NCBI GenBank assembly: GCA_002438405.1 | Contig: DJOE01000017.1 | Coordinates: forward strand, 62,001-126,000 | Source of the DNA: Cyanobacteria bacterium UBA6446 | Lineage (GTDB): Bacteria; Cyanobacteriota; Vampirovibrionia; Gastranaerophilales; Gastranaerophilaceae | Direction: 5' to 3' | DNA: 64,000 bases | Part shown: positions 27,332 through 36,168 of the stretch, piece after piece | How positions within the stretch are numbered: position 1 is the first letter of the stretch | Layout: the number at the start of each line of letters is the position of its first letter | Notes under the pieces: model-generated | Seen by the model: the letters and a program-made list of their open reading frames with translations, nothing else | The model's database searches: none | Told to the model about the DNA's origin: nothing | Position numbers and translations under genes: made by a program

Positions 27332-28699
27332 TTATAAATTTTCAAGTGCCGCAATTTTCATATCTTTAAAGTCAGGAGTTCTTCCTGTCCAGATTTTTTC
27401 GGCTTCCACCGCTTGGTGAATGAACATATCTACACCATTAATTGTTCTATAACCGTGTTTTTGGGCTAATTTTAGTAAGATTGTTTTTTTAGGATTGTAT
27501 ATTATGTCATAAACCGTAGCTCCAGCTTTTAGTGTTGTAAGTTCAGGTTCTTCAACCGGTGTAAAATCAGCTCCTCGTCCTTGCATTCCAATTGGGGTAG
27601 CATTTACGAGTAAATCAATGTCAGACAAATCCCTTATTCTTTCAATTTGATAAGGATTAAATTCTACATTTGGAAATGTTTTTCTTAAATAATTTATAAG
27701 TTCTAAGCTATTCAAAACATTTCTTGTAAAAATTTTAATTTCTTTCATCTGACTTTGTGCAAGTGCAGTGATAGCTGCTCTTGCAGCTCCTCCTGTGCCC
27801 ATAACACCTGCCGTTTTTCCGCATAGTATAATATCATCAGGAATTGCATTTCTAAAACCTGATGCATCAGTATTGTAACCTTTCAACGCTTTTGTGTTTG
27901 GGTCAATCACTACTGTATTTACAGCATTTGCAATATTTGCAGACTCATCAACTTCATCTAAAAAGAACGTCACAGGTAATTTTAGAGGAATTGTCACATT
28001 AAATCCGCTATAACCGTGAGTTTTGAAAAATTTAATCCTATCAACAAGGGTGTCCGGTGGCGTTTCTAAAATTTCGTAACTTGCTTTTATTCCAAGGCTT
28101 TTGAATCCTGCATTGTGAATATAAGTTGATAGCGAATGTCCTAAAGGGTAACCAATTACGGCAAATTTTTTAATTGGTGCATTGATACTGTCTTCTTGTA
28201 CAGGTTGGATTGGTTCAACTTGTTGAGGATTTTGAATTTGCGGTTGTTCAAATCTCTGTTGTTGCACAGGTATTTTAGGCTGTTCAATTGTTTGTGGTTG
28301 TGCAATTGGAGCGGTTGTTTGTTCTGAATTATTGTAGTATGAAGAAGTTGAAAATGCCCAAGAAGTTGAAGTTTGTGTTTCTTCTTCTTTTGAGAGTTCT
28401 TGTTGTTGGGGGGTAGTATAAGAATAACTATTTGAATATGTTGTTGTCCAGCTATTTTCAGTTGGTTCATTAGGCTTAGTTTCAGAATAGTCATTAGTAT
28501 AAGATGCATCACTGCTTGTTGAATAGTTATTGCTTTCAGGTTCAGCAGTTGATGATTGCTCATAGGTTTCATTCACAATTTCATTTGTTGTTGCTTTTGC
28601 TTCTTCTTCCATCTGAGCTTTCAATTCAGATAAAGTAACATTTATGCCTTTAGCTTTCATTTCTTTGTATCGAGCTAACAATTCCTTACTTACAGCCAT
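27332..28699 (-). CDS. aroE: Shikimate dehydrogenase with long disordered N-terminal extension
   Basis: 455 residues, about 180 longer than usual. Residues about 175-455 are a complete AroE (FAVIGYPLGHSLSTYIHN, FNVTIPLK, NTVVID, YNTDASGF, VMGTGGAARAA, NATPIGM), which reduces 3-dehydroshikimate with NADPH. Residues 1-30 form a charged helix (ELLARYKEMKAKG), and about 40-170 are almost all Ser, Thr, Gln, Asn, Tyr, Glu and Pro, unlike any AroE I know. No signal peptide is seen. It follows topA by 11 bases in the operon. aroQ of the same pathway lies at 63036. Confidence 0.93.
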   Translation of the reverse strand: MAVSKELLARYKEMKAKGINVTLSELKAQMEEEAKATTNEIVNETYEQSSTAEPESNNYSTSSDASYTNDYSETKPNEPTENSWTTTYSNSYSYTTPQQQELSKEEETQTSTSWAFSTSSYYNNSEQTTAPIAQPQTIEQPKIPVQQQRFEQPQIQNPQQVEPIQPVQEDSINAPIKKFAVIGYPLGHSLSTYIHNAGFKSLGIKASYEILETPPDTLVDRIKFFKTHGYSGFNVTIPLKLPVTFFLDEVDESANIANAVNTVVIDPNTKALKGYNTDASGFRNAIPDDIILCGKTAGVMGTGGAARAAITALAQSQMKEIKIFTRNVLNSLELINYLRKTFPNVEFNPYQIERIRDLSDIDLLVNATPIGMQGRGADFTPVEEPELTTLKAGATVYDIIYNPKKTILLKLAQKHGYRTINGVDMFIHQAVEAEKIWTGRTPDFKDMKIAALENL

Positions 28700-28710
28700 A
28701 ACTAAGACCC

Positions 28711-31032
28711 CTATTCTTCTCTTGATGAAGTTTGTTCTGTTTGTTCAGGTGCTTTTTTGTATCCGCATTTTGGGTTAGAACAACAAATTACATCACCTTT
28801 TTTAAGAACTTTTTTAACTAAAAGGCTTCCGCAAGTTGGACATTTTTCTCCGGTTGGTTCATTCCAAAGAACAAAATCACATTCCGGATATTTGTCGCAA
28901 CCATAAAAAACAGTACCTCTTTTAGATTTTCGTTCTACGATTGTTCCTTTACCACATTTCGGGCATGTTACACCTGTTGATTTTCTATAAGGTTTACGGT
29001 GTTTGCATTCTGGATTTGTACATTCCATATACTTGCCGTAAGGTCCAAGTTTGAAAATCATATCAGAACCACATTTTTCACATTTTTCTTCACAAACTTC
29101 TTTTGGTTTTTCTTGTGTTTCTCCGTTTTCTTCGTCTTCAATTTCTTGCATAACATTTAATGACATTGTTGTTTTGCAATCCGGATAACCTGAACAACCT
29201 AAGAATTGAGAACCTGTTTTGCTTGTTCTTAGTAACATTGGTTTTCCGCAGTTTGGACATTTTATTTTGGTTTCAATGTTAACTTTTTGTGCTGTTTTCA
29301 TTACAGAGTTAACTTCTTCCATAAACGGAGTATAAAAATCTTGTAAAACTTTTATCCATACCGCTTCCTTGTCTGCGATTTTATCAAGTTTTTCTTCCAT
29401 TCCTGCTGTGAATTTGTAATCCATAATGTCTGAAAACTGTGAAACTAATTGTTTTGAAACTGTTCGACCTAAAAGTGTTGGTCGTAAAGCTTTGTCTTTC
29501 TTTTCAACGTATTTTCTTGTTTGAATTACGGTGATAATTGTTGCATAAGTAGATGGACGACCGATTCCGTATTCTTCTAAAGCTTTAACAAGAGAAGCTT
29601 CGTTGTATCTTGGAGGCGGTTGAGTAAAGTGTTGCTTTGGTAAAACTTTTCTGCAAACAACTTTATCTCCTTTTTCTAAATCAGGAATTTTTGCACCTGA
29701 TTCTTTTTCGTCTTCTTCGGAATCATTATAAAGTGTCAAGAAACCATCAAATGTAATTTTGCTTGTACCGGCTTTTAGGGTGTAATCTCCGGAATTAATT
29801 TCTATTGATTTATTTGCAACTTCTGCCGGAGCCATTTGAGAAGACATAAATTTTTCCCAAATTAGTTTGTACAATTTATATTGGTCATTATCAAGGTATT
29901 GTTTAATACTATCCGGTGTTCTTTCAGGATATGACGGACGAATAGCTTCGTGCGCATCTTGTACGTTTTGTTTCCCTTTAGCATAAATGTTTGCTTTTTC
30001 AGGATAATATTTTTCTCCATAGTGTTCTAAAATGAAATCATGAGCCATATTTTGAGCATCATCAGAAACACGAACACTATCTGTTCTCATATATGTAATC
30101 AAACCGACTGGATTTCCATCAATTTCAACACCTTCATAAAGTTTTTGAGCAACTTGCATTGTCTTAGAAACTCCAAATCCGAGTTTTGATGATGCTGCAC
30201 GCTGCATTGTAGATGTGATAAATGGTGCTGTTGGTTTACGTTTGATTGTTTTTTTAGTAACTTTAGAAACTTCAAATTGTGTTGATGGATTTGTTAAATA
30301 GTCAACAATTTTTTGAGCTTCTTCTTTGTTTTTAATTGTTTTTTCAATTGCTTTATTTTTGATTTTTGATAGTTCAGCTTCAAAAAGTTTTCCATCTTTG
30401 TCAAGATTTGCATGAATTGACCAGTATTCTTGAGGAACAAATGCTTCAATTTCATCTTCTCTTTCACAAATCATACGTAGCGCAACAGATTGAACTCTAC
30501 CTGCCGACAAGTTTCTGTTTCCGATTTGTTTCCACAAAACAGGGCTTAATTTGAAACCTACAAGTTTATCCAAAATTTGTCTTGTTTGTTGGGCTTGAAC
30601 CATATCCATATCGATTGCTCGAGGATTTTCAACAGAATGCTTTACGGCTTTTGGAGTGATTTCGTTAAATACAATACGGCAAATTTTATCGTCCGGCACT
30701 TTTAGAATTTGTCTAACATGCCATGCAATTGCTTCTCCCTCACGGTCGGGGTCGGACGCCAGATAAACTTTGTCAGCTTTTTTTGCTAAATCGTTTAGTT
30801 TTCTTACAACTTGTTGTTTTCCAGGGATTATTTCAAATTTTGGTTCAAAATTGTTATTTACATCAAATCCCAAGTTTTGAGTTGCGGAATCTTTTGTTGG
30901 CAAATTTCTTACGTGACCATAACTTGCTTCAATTTGGTATCCGTCACCTAAGATTTTTTTGATAGTTTTTGATTTTGCCGGTGATTCGACTATTACTAAT
31001 GCTTTTTCTTTCTTCTTACTCGCCGTTGCCAT
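28711..31032 (-). CDS. topA: DNA topoisomerase I
   Basis: 773 residues, type IA enzyme that relaxes negative supercoils. The Toprim domain has YLASDPDREGEAIAWH, the active-site Tyr is in LITYMRTDSVRVS, and the C-terminus has four C4 zinc ribbons (CPNCGKP, CEKCGSD, CPKCGKG, CPTCGSL, each with a second Cys pair). It sits between the DUF805-like gene and aroE. topA next to dprA is a widespread arrangement. Confidence 0.96.
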   Translation of the reverse strand: MATASKKKEKALVIVESPAKSKTIKKILGDGYQIEASYGHVRNLPTKDSATQNLGFDVNNNFEPKFEIIPGKQQVVRKLNDLAKKADKVYLASDPDREGEAIAWHVRQILKVPDDKICRIVFNEITPKAVKHSVENPRAIDMDMVQAQQTRQILDKLVGFKLSPVLWKQIGNRNLSAGRVQSVALRMICEREDEIEAFVPQEYWSIHANLDKDGKLFEAELSKIKNKAIEKTIKNKEEAQKIVDYLTNPSTQFEVSKVTKKTIKRKPTAPFITSTMQRAASSKLGFGVSKTMQVAQKLYEGVEIDGNPVGLITYMRTDSVRVSDDAQNMAHDFILEHYGEKYYPEKANIYAKGKQNVQDAHEAIRPSYPERTPDSIKQYLDNDQYKLYKLIWEKFMSSQMAPAEVANKSIEINSGDYTLKAGTSKITFDGFLTLYNDSEEDEKESGAKIPDLEKGDKVVCRKVLPKQHFTQPPPRYNEASLVKALEEYGIGRPSTYATIITVIQTRKYVEKKDKALRPTLLGRTVSKQLVSQFSDIMDYKFTAGMEEKLDKIADKEAVWIKVLQDFYTPFMEEVNSVMKTAQKVNIETKIKCPNCGKPMLLRTSKTGSQFLGCSGYPDCKTTMSLNVMQEIEDEENGETQEKPKEVCEEKCEKCGSDMIFKLGPYGKYMECTNPECKHRKPYRKSTGVTCPKCGKGTIVERKSKRGTVFYGCDKYPECDFVLWNEPTGEKCPTCGSLLVKKVLKKGDVICCSNPKCGYKKAPEQTEQTSSREE

Positions 31033-31039
31033 TTATATA

Positions 31040-31495
31040 TTAACTTTCTCCTGTATTTTGATTTTCTTCAACTTCTTGTTGAATGTTTTTATTTATAATT
31101 CTTCCTTTTGTAAATATTAATGCTATTGATAATAGGCATTTAATTACTAATAAAGGTACAATAATTTTGCCCAACTTTGCAATAACCATAAAGATTATAG
31201 CGCAAATAATTGCAGGTGTCCTTTTCCCAATTATATCCCAAAATCTTTTTGTTACCAGCATAAAACTTGAGATAAAAACAAATAATATCCATAAAATAAC
31301 AAAAATTAGGATAATTAAGTTTAAAATTTTTTGAATGGAATCAATAGAAATTAGGTTTAAAATATTTGAGCGGTACATATAAAAATAAAATACCGATATC
31401 CCAATAATCCAAAGGCTAAGACCATATTTGAAAAAATCTAATCTGCCAAGAGGTTCTCTTATTGTGAATAATGTTGTCAAAATTCCCTTTAACAT
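31040..31495 (-). CDS. DUF805-like membrane protein
   Basis: 151 residues with about four transmembrane helices. GRLDFFKYGLSLWII and LVTKRFWDIIGKRTPAII match the two loops typical of the DUF805 family (usually GR..RxxYW and RRLHDxGxS). Function unknown. The ATG at 31495 lies 4 bases past the dprA stop with AAAAGG upstream; a longer frame from 31525 would overlap dprA. It lies between dprA and topA, an unusual insert. Confidence 0.7.
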   Translation of the reverse strand: MLKGILTTLFTIREPLGRLDFFKYGLSLWIIGISVFYFYMYRSNILNLISIDSIQKILNLIILIFVILWILFVFISSFMLVTKRFWDIIGKRTPAIICAIIFMVIAKLGKIIVPLLVIKCLLSIALIFTKGRIINKNIQQEVEENQNTGES

Positions 31496-31499
31496 TAAA

Positions 31500-32588
31500 T
31501 TAAACCTTTTTGTACCTATCCCCATTATATTGTTTTATTATGCCTTTAAGCTCCATTGTTGTCAAGTTCATGAGCAAATCATCAAGTTTCAAACCTGTAA
31601 GAGTCAATAGTTCATCAATTCCTTTTTCTTCAACTTGAATATTATTATAAATTCTTTCTTCGTCTGGTGTAAGCATTGGGAGGGTCAATTGTTGTTGTGG
31701 AATTTCTTTTTTTATTTCCCAATTTAGAGCATTTAAAATGTCATTACTTTCTGTGACAATTGTTGCTCCGTTTTTCAAAAGTTTATAAATACCTTGTGTA
31801 TTTGGGTTTGAAATCTCCCCAGGAATACACATCAATTCTCTTCCCTGTTCAAGTGTTAAATTTGCAGTAATCAAAGCTCCACTCTTTAGCGATGCTTCTG
31901 CTACTAGTGTTCCGAATGATAAACCTGAAACAATCCTGTTTCTCTGTGGAAATCTGAATTTCATCGGCTCAAAAGTTGGATAATATTCCGTAACTACTGC
32001 ACCATATCCATTTTCAATATTTTGATAAAGAGTTTTGTTACTTGTCGGATATACATAATCAAAACCGCTTGCGATTACACCGATTGTTTTTAAATTATTT
32101 TCAATTGCCGCTGTGTGAGCAACTGTATCAATTCCTGAGGCTAACCCTGAAACTATACAAATATCTGTATTCCCAAGTTCTGAAATGATTCTTTTTAAAT
32201 TATCTCTGGCATGTGTGCTTGCTTTTCTTGAACCAACGACTGCAAGAGTCTTTTTTAGGTTACACTCAAATAATTTTCCTTTGTAATACAAAACGGCAGG
32301 TGAGTTTTCAATATTTTTTAGCATTTGCGGATAATTTTCATCTTCAAGAGTTAAAAAATTTATTCCACGAGTTTCAACAGCCGTAAAAGTTCTGTCAATA
32401 TCAACTTTATCTCTATGTTTCAAAAAATTTTCTGCTTTTTTTACACTAAGTCCGTCAATATTTTTTAAGTCGTTTAAATCTGCATTAAAAGCAGATTCAA
32501 TATTCCCAAAATAATTAAATAATCTTTGGATAAATCTGCTGTCTATTTGTTCAATTGAAGAAAATGCAATCCAGTATTTATTCTTCAT
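31500..32588 (-). CDS. dprA: DNA processing protein DprA
   Basis: 362 residues. DprA binds incoming single-stranded DNA and loads RecA in natural transformation. An N-terminal helix-hairpin region (LNDLKNIDGLSVKKAENFL) precedes the Rossmann-like domain with AVVGSRKAS, IVSGLASGIDTVAH, FPQRNRIVSGLS and VPGE-like CIPGE; a C-terminal winged helix (ELLTLTGLKLDDLL) is present. ATG 32588 has AAGGA upstream and overlaps the TPR gene by 11 bases. Together with comF it suggests competence. Confidence 0.94.
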   Translation of the reverse strand: MKNKYWIAFSSIEQIDSRFIQRLFNYFGNIESAFNADLNDLKNIDGLSVKKAENFLKHRDKVDIDRTFTAVETRGINFLTLEDENYPQMLKNIENSPAVLYYKGKLFECNLKKTLAVVGSRKASTHARDNLKRIISELGNTDICIVSGLASGIDTVAHTAAIENNLKTIGVIASGFDYVYPTSNKTLYQNIENGYGAVVTEYYPTFEPMKFRFPQRNRIVSGLSFGTLVAEASLKSGALITANLTLEQGRELMCIPGEISNPNTQGIYKLLKNGATIVTESNDILNALNWEIKKEIPQQQLTLPMLTPDEERIYNNIQVEEKGIDELLTLTGLKLDDLLMNLTTMELKGIIKQYNGDRYKKV

Positions 32589-33360
32589 TAGTTCCTTGTT
32601 TCTTTTTAATGTTTTCAATTAATGCAGTAACATTTTTCTTTTCCTCTTCCGGAATATCAAAATTCAAATAATCTTCCAAATACTCAATTGCGTCATCATA
32701 ATCCCCTCTTGCCATAAATAAGATAGCAACTTTTTTGTAAGGGATAGAAAATTTGTTGTTTGTTGCAATTGCTTTTAAGAAGTTAGAAATAGCTTTATCT
32801 ATTTCATCATTTGCTTGATATGCTTCTGCAAGGTAGAAATAAATCCATTCATTATCTTGTTTAAATTCTAATACGTTTTCAAGATTTTCAATTGCCGAAT
32901 CATATATTCCCATATCAAAATAAGCTCTTGCTAAATCATAATATGCATCATAATTTTCCGGTTGTCTTTCTAAAATATATTCTAATTCATCAATTGCTAA
33001 ATCTCTTTTGGCATCTTCCATATAAAATCTTGCAAGATAATGTCTGAAAATCAAATCTGATGGCATCATATCAATTGCGTAAGATAAAGTGTTTATACCT
33101 TCTCCTAATCGGTGTTGCTTGTAATAAATATCAACAAGATTGATATAGCATTGAGGTATTTTAGGATTTAATTCAATACATTTTAGGTAAGCTTTTTCTG
33201 CTTTTTCATCATCTCCTAAATTTGCATAACATAATCCTATGTTGTTATAGATTTCTGCATTGTTAGGTTCAACTTCCAAAATAGAGGTGAACAAATCAAT
33301 TGCGCCATTCCAGTCTTTCTTTTTAAAACATTCAATTGCTTTATCAAGTTTATCTTTCAT
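32578..33360 (-). CDS. Tetratricopeptide-repeat protein
   Basis: 260 residues made almost wholly of about seven TPR units (ECFKKKDWNGAIDLF, NNIGLCYANLGDDEKAEKAY, YYDLARAYFDMGIYDSAIEN and others). No signal peptide or membrane helix, so a cytoplasmic scaffold is likely. It sits between lptA and dprA, 4 bases from lptA and overlapping dprA by 11, so all are co-expressed. Partner unknown. Confidence 0.88.
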   Translation of the reverse strand: MKDKLDKAIECFKKKDWNGAIDLFTSILEVEPNNAEIYNNIGLCYANLGDDEKAEKAYLKCIELNPKIPQCYINLVDIYYKQHRLGEGINTLSYAIDMMPSDLIFRHYLARFYMEDAKRDLAIDELEYILERQPENYDAYYDLARAYFDMGIYDSAIENLENVLEFKQDNEWIYFYLAEAYQANDEIDKAISNFLKAIATNNKFSIPYKKVAILFMARGDYDDAIEYLEDYLNFDIPEEEKKNVTALIENIKKKQGTNEE

Positions 33361-33364
33361 AATC

Positions 33365-34342
33365 TTATAATCCTAATGTCATTCCACTGTTATCATCTGA
33401 ACCAGAACCAATATTTTTAATAACTGTTCTGGTATTACCTTGAGCATCAAAACTTTTTGGTTTCATTGTCATTTTAATTCTGTCCGCAAAGATTGTTCTA
33501 ACACCTTGAGTTATGCTTGATCTTCCTGTGAAGCATGCTTGGTTTGGTTTCCCGTCAGCTCCAGGGTATAGAGTAACTTTTGGACCTGCAGCATAGTAAT
33601 CTTGATACCAAATTCTAACATTTCCGCTTGCATTGAAGATTCCACGTTTTTGGTTGTATTCTTGGAAACCTGATTTTAATGTCAATTTAGCTCCATCGTC
33701 CATTGTCGCATTAGATGTTGTGTTTCCGTATGCTGTTAAGTTTCCGGAAGAAGCTTCATATACAAATCTGTCAGCAAAAGACTCGTTGTTTTCTTGTTTA
33801 ACTCTTGCATTTCCTGTTAGGACAAGCCTTTTCAAGTCCCCATTTTTATCGGTTGTAATTTGAGCTGAGTTTGAAAAAGTTTCAATTTCTTTGTATAACA
33901 TTGTAACTGCTCCGGTTGCAGTCATTACACCTGTTTTTGTATCGTATTCTTGAACGTTAGAATTGATTACAACCACCGGAGTTTTACCCTCAAACACAAC
34001 GGATTGAGTATCACCCTCTGCACGAATTACTTTTGTTATTAATGAGACTTTTAATATATTTGCTTTAACTTCTCTTTTTTTATTCTTTTTAACTTCAAAA
34101 GCATAAGGTTTGTCGTAGAAAGTTGCAGTGTCTAGGTTTTGGTCTTTTGTAACACTTACATCTGCTTTGTCACCGACAACTTTCAAATCATCTACTGAAA
34201 CTTTTACATTTCCGTTAAATTTGATTTTATTTTCTGCTTCATTATATGTTTGGCTTTTAGACTCAATAACAAGGTCAGATGCTTGAGTTGCTAAACCAGT
34301 TAATACCAAAATTGATATGAAAGCTGTTAATAATTTTTTCAT
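33365..34342 (-). CDS. lptA: LptA/OstA-like LPS transport protein, long form
   Basis: 325 residues. A signal peptide covers about 1-21 (MKKLLTAFISILVLTGLATQA). Repeating OstA beta-strand units follow (AENKIKFNGNVKVSVDDLKVVGDKADV; KTGVMTATGAVTMLY; KRGIFNASGNVRIWYQDYYAAG), about twice the length of E. coli LptA, as in other diderms with extended bridges. It would carry LPS from LptC to the outer membrane. ATG 34342 starts the signal peptide; ATG 34360 is possible. It overlaps or abuts lptC. Confidence 0.85.
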   Translation of the reverse strand: MKKLLTAFISILVLTGLATQASDLVIESKSQTYNEAENKIKFNGNVKVSVDDLKVVGDKADVSVTKDQNLDTATFYDKPYAFEVKKNKKREVKANILKVSLITKVIRAEGDTQSVVFEGKTPVVVINSNVQEYDTKTGVMTATGAVTMLYKEIETFSNSAQITTDKNGDLKRLVLTGNARVKQENNESFADRFVYEASSGNLTAYGNTTSNATMDDGAKLTLKSGFQEYNQKRGIFNASGNVRIWYQDYYAAGPKVTLYPGADGKPNQACFTGRSSITQGVRTIFADRIKMTMKPKSFDAQGNTRTVIKNIGSGSDDNSGMTLGL

Positions 34343-34343
34343 A

Positions 34344-34925
34344 CTACTTTTTATCCTCATAAACTTTTGATACTGTATTCCCGATAATTTTAAAACTGTT
34401 GTAATCTGGACTGATTACTATTTTATCTGCTGTTGAAAGTAATTCTTTACCTTTTTGAATTCTGATATGTCCCTCTCCAATGATTGGAGAATGAGAATTT
34501 ACCCAGTGAAGTTTATCTGCTCTTAGAGTAATCCCATCTTTCAAAGCAATGAATGTGTCGCTATATAGAGTTATATCTCCAACTTTTGAGTTATATGTAC
34601 CTTTTGAAGATTCAAAACTCATCGAAACTTCATTGTCTTTGTAGAAGTTTCCTGTAACTTTGTTAAGTTGGGCAATACCTTGTGTGCTGTCCCATTTGCC
34701 TGTTTCCCCATAGATTTCCCAATATTTTTGGTCGTCTTTGGTTTCAGTTAAAATTATGCCATCAACGATTGCTTCTTGGTTTTCTCCCTGAGCAGCCATT
34801 TGTTGTCTGTTGAAGTTGTGAGTAATCACTCCCGCCGTAATAAATGCCCAAGCTAAAATTCCAACAAGAGTAAGTATTACAGCTACATATAATCTTTTCT
34901 TTTTAGGTAATTCTTTCCAGTCCAT
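34344..34925 (-). CDS. lptC: LptC-like LPS export protein
   Basis: 193 residues: one N-terminal transmembrane helix (about 12-33, YVAVILTLVGILAWAFITAGV) and a periplasmic beta-jellyroll (WEIYGETGKWDSTQGIAQLN, LRADKLHWVN, IRIQKGKELLSTADKIVI). LptC anchors the periplasmic bridge to the LptBFG transporter, whose genes are not in the window. It heads the lptC-lptA-TPR-dprA-DUF805-topA-aroE operon. The pair is direct evidence for an outer membrane with LPS. Confidence 0.85.
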   Translation of the reverse strand: MDWKELPKKKRLYVAVILTLVGILAWAFITAGVITHNFNRQQMAAQGENQEAIVDGIILTETKDDQKYWEIYGETGKWDSTQGIAQLNKVTGNFYKDNEVSMSFESSKGTYNSKVGDITLYSDTFIALKDGITLRADKLHWVNSHSPIIGEGHIRIQKGKELLSTADKIVISPDYNSFKIIGNTVSKVYEDKK

Positions 34926-35452
34926 ACAATAGATTTTAGCACAAAAAATAATAAGTGGATAGTCCTTTAAAAGTCCATAAGTAGATAAGTCTATAGGTGG
35001 TTATACCTTTTATTTACCCTCGCCCATTTATGGGAGAGGGTTAGGGTGAGGGTTAAATATAGAACACATATTAAAAAGTCTCGAAAAAAAACAATATAGT
35101 GGGAAAACTACATGTAATTATGTGCAAATCAATTCGGCAGTTTGCTCTGTACTCTGCTCGGATTGTTGCTCATTGTAATGATTGGCATTTTTCAGAATGG
35201 AAAAGACTTCCTGTTTTATAGAGCTTAAATGTGTATATTCTTCATTGAACTTGCCAAAACATAATTATTAAGAAATATTAATATGTGCTTAAAAAGGCTG
35301 AAACCCTGATATAATGCCTTTATGATATGATATGATATGATGTGGTGGGTGAGGAGCAATCCCAATCTTTTGAAAGTTTTTATAAAGAAGTAAGGGAAAA
35401 TCGATTCCATTCAAATGTAAGTTAGTAAAAACAAAAAGAAAGTAGGTAAATT
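34926..35452. other. Gene-free spacer rich in interspersed repeats
   Basis: About 525 bases without a supportable gene. It contains the palindromic repeat at 35017-35052, a block at about 35130-35185 (CTCTGTACTCTGCTCGG...GTAATGAT) similar to one inside the phage cassette at about 40260-40325, four ATATG-type tandem units at 35320-35342, and a TGATATAAT extended -10 at 35307-35315 that may serve the gene at 35453. Confidence 0.7.
35017..35052 (-). repeat. 36-base interspersed palindromic repeat
   Basis: Reverse-complement match, one mismatch, to 16226-16261. The core CCCTCGCCCATTTATGGG can fold into a hairpin. It stands out by GC content from the AT-rich surroundings. Confidence 0.85.
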
Positions 35453-35851
35453 ATGACAACTATTGCTCCAGTTTATGTACAATCACAACCTCAAACTCAA
35501 TCAAAACATAAGATTGCAAGACACCTTTTAAATGTTGGTGTCACCGCCGCAGGTGTAGGAGCTACTGCCTATGCTGTACGTAAAGATTGTATTGGTAATC
35601 TTTTGGATTCAAATAATGTCGTTGCTAAAAATGTGGTAAAAGTTTTTTCAAAAATAGGTGAAAAATGTATGAAGCCATTTGAAGAAATTTTAAAAATGCC
35701 ATTGGAAAAAAGAGGGCTTGATGCTAAAGAAATTTCCGCAGCACTAAAAACTTCAAAAACAGGAGCAGCGATGTTTGTAACTTTAAGTGCAATTGGATTA
35801 GGTTTTCTTGCTCGCGGGATTTATAATGCAGGTAAAATTAATGCAGCATAA
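35453..35851 (+). CDS. Small protein with two Gly/Ala-rich hydrophobic segments
   Basis: 132 residues. Hydrophobic segments at about 26-42 (LNVGVTAAGVGATAYAV) and 104-122 (AAMFVTLSAIGLGFLAR) flank a Lys-rich helical middle. No recognised domain. The layout resembles the 9546-10088 protein. It stands alone in a repeat-rich spacer, with an extended -10 box 138 bases upstream and a strong hairpin 32 bases downstream. Confidence 0.65.
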   Translation: MTTIAPVYVQSQPQTQSKHKIARHLLNVGVTAAGVGATAYAVRKDCIGNLLDSNNVVAKNVVKVFSKIGEKCMKPFEEILKMPLEKRGLDAKEISAALKTSKTGAAMFVTLSAIGLGFLARGIYNAGKINAA

Positions 35852-36168
35852 TAAAATTTTTAAATAAGTTTACCAAATATTATGTCGGCACGACCGAAAG
35901 GTCGTGCCGACGTCCTATGTATAAACGTATCTTTTTTTTTGATTATCTTCCATTTATAGGAGTAAATCTAAGGTCTGTAAGTCTATAGATCTGCCACTCC
36001 AATATATGGAATTTATCGTGTTGGCATAAGTAATGCCAACCTACATTTCACTAATTCTTCGATACACTAAAATTCTTTGTATGTAGTACTTTCATAAACA
36101 ACTTATGGACTTATTATTATGTTTTTTGTAAAATATCCATGCGGTACATTTGAAAAAAGGAGAGATCA
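35852..36168. other. Gene-free spacer with two hairpin repeats
   Basis: Holds the hairpins at 35884-35911 and 36020-36040 and the pgk leader. No coding frame with a ribosome site is seen. AAAAAAGGAGAG at the right end is the pgk ribosome site. Confidence 0.65.
35884..35911. repeat. Perfect GC-rich hairpin (12-bp stem, GAAA tetraloop)
   Basis: GTCGGCACGACC, loop GAAA, then the exact complement. It is far richer in GC than the region. It may act as a terminator for the gene at 35453 (T-run only 20 bases later) but looks like an interspersed element. A second hairpin, GTTGGCAT AAGTA ATGCCAAC, lies at 36020-36040. Confidence 0.75.

Noticed and set aside
35320..35342. ATATG tandem repeat as a CRISPR or phase-variation tract
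   Set aside because: Only about four short units, no spacers, and no gene frame crosses it.
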